From: Pegea sp. RAD2-039
Taxonomy: Eukaryota; Chordata; Thaliacea; Salpida; Salpidae
Direction of reading: 5' to 3'
Assembly (NCBI GenBank): GCA_034620365.1
Contig: JAQGEQ010000161.1
Span: 186,001 to 250,000, forward strand
Length of the DNA stretch: 64,000 nucleotides
Made by a program: the position numbers and the translations under genes. The notes below the pieces were generated by a model. It was not told the DNA's origin, did not search any database, and worked only from the letters and a program-made list of their open reading frames with translations. Below, piece after piece: positions 41,401-50,400 of this stretch (position 1 is the first letter of the stretch; each line of letters begins with the position of its first letter).

Positions 41401-44400
41401 ATTATTAGCACAGTTAAAAATTTCAAAGGAATTTTATCAGTTAAAAATATCAACTAAATTTAATGTTATTTGTTCAAACAAGACAGAAATTTGAAGCAAT
41501 CCTTTTGTTTCACACTATATCAAACACACAACTTTTGTCATCACACAATATAAAAGTAGAAAGAATTTATCCTTATTAATAGACTAACCATCGCTTGTAG
41601 GCAAATATCAACCACATATAAGCACTTTAAATGGAAAAATTTTATCTTCTACTTGTTGTTTCAAAGTATATGTAATTTATACTGAAAACTATATTATTTA
41701 TAGTTGTAACTAATTTTGTATTTAGAAGTTCAACTGAACCTTCTTAAAATGATAGATAATGCTTCAAATTCAGAAATAAACTAACAGCATTACTGATGAG
41801 GTTATGGAAAAATAGAAACTTTTATGTTTGTAATATTGCATAAGAGCTGTATTTACAGTTATTGAATTGAAGTTAGAATTTAATGAGCTGTTAAAGTTTA
41901 GTTTAGGGTTTTGTTGAGATAAAATAAATGTATCATTAAAAATTAGAATAACATTTGAGTCAAAAGGTTTTCACTGAAACTTTTTTACACTTAATTTTTA
42001 TAATTACTTGAAAGTTTCATTTATAACATAGACAAAAATGTGATGTTCACAAGGCCTAATAATTAAAACAAAAGTTCTTATCTAAGCTAAACAAAGTTAA
42101 TAAAAAATGGATAGTTAAAAATTATTAAACCAAAAATATGATATTTTTATTTTCTTTTAATATTCTGCTTTTGTACTTTTGAAAAAACAAAATAAAACTC
42201 AACAATGATAGATTGTAAGTTGATTTTATCTAATTACTCTGTATATGGCGCCACCAAAAACATAATTTAAATCTAGTTAAGGATGTTGCCATTAAGTTGT
42301 AATACTTCATGTCATATATCTAAGAATTACAAATTTGCGTTTTCAAAATATTTTCCTTTTTAATACTTTATAAACGGAATATAAAACAATAAATTGTAAA
42401 CTTGTTCTAGACAGATAGAAAAAAAGTATCTTTTGAACACTAAAACATGAGGAAAAATATTACAAAATTTTACTTTTACAGTATCTTATATATCTTGCAA
42501 AAAGTCAGCCTGTTGGCATCTTTTCAACGTTTTAAACATTTACTTTTATCTGCTATTTTGTAAAGATAGAATTTTAAAATAAAGGTAGGATTTTCTAAAT
42601 AAGATCAACGTTTTAATCCATTTAAATTCTATCAACTAAAAATTCATTTTAGTTTTTATACAGAATCGAAGCGTTGTAAAAATTAAGTGAAAAAATAGTT
42701 CATTCAAAAATATTTTTGTTATTGCTTAAAACAGTATTTGGTTAATGTGATGTTATTCTCTTATTAAAATAAAAACTTAAATTTTCAAACATTCTTTCGC
42801 TTGTATCAAACAAACCAAAAAAATTAGATTTTAGATAGTTAATATCTTATAAACACACCAAAATTTCGACCAAAAATTTTATCTAACAAACTCTCAACCA
42901 GTTTTAACCTAAATTAGGTCAATAGGTAATAGCAAATTTAAACAGTTAAAAACTTACAGGTCTATCCTCCATAAGCAATTCGCTGTTATTCACACTTCTA
43001 GCACCCATTGAGAGAACGTTTATGTAATGCTGATTTTCATTAAACTGTAAAGTTTGAAGCAGTTTAATATTTTTGTCGAATTTATAAAAATATAAACAAA
43101 AACAAAATCCTTATAAATTCTAATAATAAATATTTGAAGAAAATATTTTGTACGAATTAAAGCCAAATAAGATTGACGACTTTTGTATTTAAATACTGTT
43201 ATAATTTTTTTCAAAATATTGTTAAAACTAATGTTTTGAATCAAGTATTTATACTACAATCTGCGAAAATATTTAAATTCTATTTGATTTTTTATAAACT
43301 AACTATTTGCACTTTAAACATGCTATAAAAACTGCATCAATTTATAACAAATTCAAATTTTTTCGTCGTATTATACATATTCTAACATACTAAAAGTTTA
43401 TTAGTCAAGTTAAAGCACACTAAAAATCTTTTCAGAGATTAAATCCTCAATTTAATCTGGATTTTTTCAGTTAACTGATTTTTGAACGAATTAATCTCAA
43501 TTTAAGTCAACAGAGAATATTTTTCAAATTTTGTTAATAAAATCCAGTTGAATTAAAGTTAAAACCTCGTCAATTAAAAAGGATCTTAAGTAAGTTTAAA
43601 TGAAAAAAACTAATAGAATATTACCTAGCAATAAAAACAACTTGACCTTTACCAAGAAAATAAATTAAATTTAAAAGAAAATCAATTCTGAATTGTTGCT
43701 AGTGATTTTAAGCAGAAAATATTTTATCTTTTAAATTGAACAAATAAACTTTTGAAGAAATTCATTTGAAATCAAAAAATTATGATTACGAAAATGTAAT
43801 TTATAACTTTAATTCAGAGAATTTTATAAGTATTTATCTTATATTTTTATAGAACTGTTAAAATAAATCTTCGTTTAATTCAACCCTTGAACGGTTTATA
43901 CTGTGAGTAATACTAATGAGCAATCTATCTACGTATGAAAAAAGACTTCAAGGATTTATTCATTTGAAAAAGTTGACATTATTAACTGCTTAATGGGCCG
44001 CACCTTTTTATCATTAACTTTGTTCCTCAATAAAACGTTTTAATTGATTTAAACATTAATTATTTATATTTTTAAAAAGACAAATTTTAAATAAGAAATT
44101 TGTTATAACTGACAAACAAATTAGAATATAAAATATGTTCTTTATAAAATTTAAAAAATTTGAACAACTTTTTGAAACTTTAATTATTACTATTGATTTT
44201 GGAAAAGTAAAAATTTAAAACTAATCGACTTTTTGCATTATGTTGTTAGTAAAACGTAGTTTGAAAAATACATTAATGAAATGTCAATTAAGCAGCAGAT
44301 TTTGTACGAGAAGAGACTTTGGTGTTAGCAATTAGAAAAAACAATTTATAGATATTTTTTACAAGGATGAAAAGGATTATACTACGCACCATATGCTGCA

Positions 44401-47400
44401 ACAAAAACGTCTTCACATAATATATTTTTTTAAAGACACGCATGTTAATAATTAGTCCTTTATACTATTCAATGTTGACTGTCATAAAGAAACCAAGATA
44501 TGGCGACAAGAAAATCGTTGCCATTAACGAAATTCGATAACTTGTAAGTATGAAGATATTGAGGTTAGTTTGAAACTTAAGTTGCTAGTTGGTTAGTTTT
44601 TTGGTTGTCTATCTACTGCGAGGCGTTTTATTCCGTGACTTTCTTGTTAGGTGAAGAAAATCAATGTCTCACCAGACTGTCGTTACTTGCCACTTTTTTC
44701 TTGGCAAAATTGCAAGAAATAAATTTGTATATTATAAAATAATTCACATATATTTCATGCTGACTATTTTTTGTTTGCTTTGCTAGCCAGCTTTTTTATG
44801 TCGCTTTTAACCTACATTAATTCAGAGAGTTACGATTAGAATAAATCAATAAATTTTCCTGAACAACCTTTCATATGTATTGAAAATGAGAAGGATTTCT
44901 TGAAGATCTTCTTAAGACGCTTAAATAATTTTGTATTTGTCAAGTTTTCAACATATTAAAAATTTTTACAGGATAACATAACCAGTATTTTCTACAGCTA
45001 CTAGGTTTATAAAACAAAATGATATTTTATTCATCTGAATATACAGAGGTTTTACTTCGGAAAAACAACTATCAAAAAGCTTCAGAATGACAAAAAATAT
45101 TCTTCATTTACTACTGAAGACAAGTTTCATGACACTGAAGTCATGCCAATATACAATAAAATGTGAAAGTGAGTTTACCGAAACCTTAGCTGAGCAAATG
45201 TTAGTTGGCAGTAGTTTTTTAAGCATTATTTAGCACAAACCTTATTTATTCCATGTAGTATCTGAAGAACATTGAAATAAATTTCATTTTAAATTTCTTT
45301 TGGAGTTTATTGTTTAAAAATTTGTAAATTTTCAACTATATTTTAATCTAAAATCTTTAAATATTCACGTTTTTGAAAATTAACATTCTCTGCTTTTGAC
45401 AGTAAATACTTTGTCTCAAATATTAATAAAAAAACAGCTTGAATGTATTAAGCGAATTTCTGACTTACAAATTAAAGATTATTTTAAAAGTAACATTAAC
45501 AAATTTCTGAATAGTTTGCAATAAGCTTTTAGAAAGATATTTTAAGAAAAAAAATAATTTTTATTTTCAAATAACATAAGAACGCTTATAGCATCTTATT
45601 TAACGTTAAACAGTATCAATAAAACAGACTTCAAATAGTTTTATAATGAGATCTAAAACAAGTAGTACTCAGAAATAAATTGAATTACATGAATTAGGAA
45701 AATGGGCATAAATAGATAAAATGCTAACATGACTTATTAGACGTTATTTATCTTAGAAAGTTCAAAAGTTAAGAGCAATCTCTTGCGGCATCTACTGAAG
45801 AACTACATTTATAATCATGCAATAACAAGTTAGCATACCAGTCTTCTTATCTCTCACTATCAAAATCGAAATTGTAAAAATTCACTCTATTAAGAGTTTT
45901 CTAATCAGGAAATAATAACTTCTATAACTATTCACTTTTGGAATTTCATTCTGTGTTTAGATTTAACTAGAAAAGTTGTTTAGAGTTAAATTTAGCTGCT
46001 TTGTAATTTTATGAAATATTTCTTACGATTTGTAATTCAGCTTTGAAATGTTGTAATGATCTTAAAATGATAGAATAAAAAAAGAATTAAATAAAAATGA
46101 AAGATTTTGCTATCTAAGCTTATTAATACTTCAATCAATATCAAAAGGAGTTAAAAACAAAGAAACCCCGTAAAAATAGTTTCTAACATAAAAAGAAATG
46201 TAAACAAGTGCCTTCAATAAAAACCCTCAAGTTCAAAGAGTAAAGTCTAGACGTTTCAAATATTTCAAAAGTGCTTTCACATTTGAACAGCTTCAATTGA
46301 ATTTTTAGTCGAATAAAAGCATATTGTCTCCATCATAAACAATTTTAATGTATATTTCCTCACTTAATATTTGAAATATTTCCAAACCACTTACCCGGAT
46401 TATCAAATTTTTTCCACTTTTAATAATTTCCTCTCCAACATCATCAAGATCTTGTTGATGTACTTCTTTTGCATGCATCCGCAAGGCATCAAGCGTTGGA
46501 GTGGTACAATTGCAATTTGCACACATCACAATAGAAGCATCTTGTAATCTAAATGTTTATGAACAAGTTTTAGAAATACATCTAATTTATTTTACTTAAC
46601 TTAGTTAAAAATAATTTTTTGCTTAGTATACAGAATATACGATTACAGTTTATATCTGTTTTTACAGATTGAATCATTAATTTGATGATTTAGTTTTGAT
46701 TCAGGTATATCAGTTACAAAATGATGAATTTGATTCACTGCTGGTGTCTTATATACTTGGCGGAAGCTTTCTTGAATTTTTTGATCTGTCTATTTATAGA
46801 GTTTAACTTTAAAATCAATAGGATAGTTTATTTCATTTACAAAATAGTCATTATAAGTTTGTCTAATATTATAAGCAGTTAATTAGCAAATTTTGGAAGA
46901 CTAAAATATAGCTCAGATAAATAATTCCATTTCGTTAGCCTAGCTGAGTTCACTCTTATATTTTTAATTGCAATCCTTAAATTGTTATCAAAATACCACG
47001 AAAAAATAATTTCAATTAATTTATCTGCAAATATTACAAGCAAATTGCAAGCTATGTGTGCTGCATGTTGCCAGTAAAACTAATCAAAAACTACTTTCAA
47101 AGATAAAGTGAATAATTTTCAGTTATAAAATTGGATGTTACAAAACGAAGATTCATTTTCCCTAACCCATAGTTAACTTGTCAAGATTCAAATTATACTT
47201 GATTAAATAACGCAGATATTGACTGCTTATAAAACTTAAAAACTGCTAATTGATATGCTGGTGTAATATGCGTTCACCTTTATCTGTATATTCTAAAACT
47301 TAAGATAATTATATGCTAAATTTCGTGGTTTTTACTGTGACGTTTTACTGCAAACAAATGGAGCGAGTCACTGAAGTTTTATGCAACAGATGATGACTTT

Positions 47401-50400
47401 AAACTGTGTACACATAGTAACTATGTGCACCTGTGTAAACTATACCAGATAACTTGTGAGTTCGTACCACATATACTGTTCAGTCGTGATGAGATACCAT
47501 TTACAGCAATTAAAACCATCTATGATCAAACACAAGGCCGACGGCAAAAACTTGTGAAAATTATATATGTTTGCAAGATTCTTTGAAAGATTAATGGAGG
47601 GAGTCTTTTATTACAGTTTATTTTGTGAGATGTTTTACAGTGAAGAGTTTTCTGGTGAATCAAACTCTTTGTCACTTTTCAAAGAGTCGTGATAAACTTC
47701 AAAAGTTAATGAAAGGATACCAGGGTCAAACTTTATTATGTCAATTATTCACTTTAAACTTTTATACTTGCTAGTTAATTGAGTTTAACTACATTTCATT
47801 TGACAGATCAAACCAAATTGTTCTTCAGCCTTTTTAACAAGTTTTCATCTAGCCGACAACCAAAATGAGATATAATGTCAATAAACACTTTAAGCAAACG
47901 AAATTTAGAAAATTCTTTGTTCACGTTTAACATTTGTATTTTGTTATCTTCTTATACTCAGACTTCATCTACCAGATGCTCATATATATCAATTAGACTT
48001 TGTGAATTTGATTGTTATGAAAAATTAAATTATAGATATTTGAGAGGAAAAAATGTTAGGCATAAAGAATGTAAATTGTTAGTATTCATTTTACATCTGT
48101 TTAATTTTCCTGAAGAATTTCAGATATAAAGTTAAGCATACGAGTTAAACATAAGCATGCAATTTAAAATTAATGTGGAGTTAAATTGACGAAGTTACAA
48201 TTAAAGCATTTGCTCTTATGAAAAGAATTATTAATAATTTTCTTAAATATGCTTCTTCAGATTATTTAGACTTGTGTAATAGAAGATTTATTAATCATAA
48301 AATTCAATAAAACAATTTCAATTCCATCTCTTCAGGCTTATGGTTATCTAATAGAAGGTTATAGATTGGAATGATTTGTTTAAAGTCAAACATAAACCTC
48401 TTACAAACTTTGATGAAAGTCTGAAATAATTAAAGATATTTGTTGTTAAGAGCATTTGAAAGGCAAATAAGTAAAAGCTTTAGCGGAATTTAGTAGACTT
48501 GGTATGCCTCAACAATAATTAAATCTCAAAAAGAAAACTTCACTGATTATCCAGTTAATTAAATCTTTTTTATTAACGCAGTGAGAAAATTTTAACTTAG
48601 AAGAATATATATAAGGAGTAAAATAATTAATTGATCTTTTTAATTTAATCATCAAGCTTTCTGTTTATAGGGCTAAATATTATTTTTCAAAAATAAACTT
48701 ATTACAAGATAGCAGTCACTAAAGAAATATAAATAAGAAAATTGTGATGAATAAGAGAACACCACCAAAAAGAAGCTTAAATCGAAAGATAATAGTTCTA
48801 AATTGAGAATCCCTATCTTTTGAATAATTTTTAGTTCCTAAATTTTATAAAACTTTTTTTCCTTTTGAAAACGAAAGCAAAATAATGAAACTTGTATATT
48901 ATTAATTCCTTTTGACTTATGCTGATGGATTATTAAGATGGTCAGTCATATTTTAGACTAATTTTCGAAATATATTAACAAATATGAAAGAAAAAATTAA
49001 TTTCAATGCTATAAATCAAAAAGCTGTTGAGACTATGTAGAGTGTCTGATATAAAAGCTATCTCTAAAGACATTATACTCTTGGGGGCTTATCACTTCCT
49101 CATTGTTTGAATCAAACTTGAGCTCCAAGCTCTAATTACTTTTACCTATTTGCATACACTATGTAGTGAGTGCTAGAGGCTTTGCTAATTCAACTTTAAT
49201 CTCTTCTTCTACTTGATTTATTAAATGTTTCAAGTAGCAATGAAAGATTTTGTCAACAACCAACCGGATAACCTTTGAAGCACTCAAAAAATTATTTTCA
49301 GAGGTGGTGGCATCGCAATAGTTACTTAGAAATTAATTAAGCCGATACTATATGCTACTTTCGCATGTACCGTTGAAGTAGTATTATCTAAAATTAATAA
49401 ATTTGAGCTAAGTGTGATAAGCTCAGCTTTAGATGAAATTAAAACTAAAATCAGAATCAGATCTAATTTCAAACATTGAAAACGTCAAAATTCTGGAAAT
49501 TTTTCTAATTAACATTAATGATGTAAATATCATTTGCTGAAACCTAATTAAACTAAGCTAATATTCTTTATAATATCAATAGATAAAAGAAAACTGTTAA
49601 AAATTATTGTTATTCAAAAAGAGTTTTTAAAAGCTTTCAATCCACAAAAATTGCTAATGATATTTATTAATAGAAAAATATAAGCAAAAGTTAAATAATT
49701 AGATATATGTTTCTATTATAAAAAATTGAATTATTTTCGGTTAAAGTTTTCTTTACAGTGTTATAGAACAAACAGAGAAACTGATATATGATTCTGATTC
49801 TTAAAATTTTTTCAAGCATTTATCAGAAACATACAAATGGTTCTGCATCACCATTTCTTAGAAGCGAAAGTTAATTATTTATCTTTCATTCTACTAACAG
49901 CAACAGATTGTGAATACATTTTTAGAAAATATTTGTTAAAATAGGTTTTAAAGTATAAATATTAATTAATGGTTAAAGTAATGAAGAAAACGATAAAACT
50001 TTTCTTTACTCGACTATAATTTACTGACAGATTATTAAATATTGAACAAAGTTTTATTTGTTATGGGAACTTTGGTTGAAATTTCTATTGTATACATTTA
50101 GTGTTAGTTAAGAAAAACATTGAAAATTGTTTTTGTATTTTTCTAAAACATTTTTTTTTAAAAGAAAACTTGGGTATACTAATGTAGTACACAATCAAAC
50201 ATTTTTTTTTTAAATTTAGGTTAAAATTCGACATTTCAAAAATATGCATTATTTTAAATCACTAGTATAATCAAAATACCAAAAAATAAGTTAGTTTCAA
50301 AATGAAGTGGCTTACAAACTAGCAGAAATGTATTTCAAAATTATTAATTTAATCAAAGTTTCAAAGAATCCCTTATAAAATGTTGGTACTTTTAAATCTA

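Larger units (their letters stand above)
26628..42957 (-). other. ZFHX intron 4 (16.3 kb)
   Basis: The largest intron, between exon 4 and the linker exon 5. It is mainly AT-rich, with an ATT microsatellite at 28555-28574 and GC-richer islands at about 33000-34500, 34980-35470, 36800-37000 and 38270-38520. No minus-strand coding exon was recognised. An internal promoter for a shorter isoform is possible because exon 5 is preceded by an in-frame ATG at 26657. Several plus-strand ORFs lie at 36806-38258. Confidence 0.55.
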
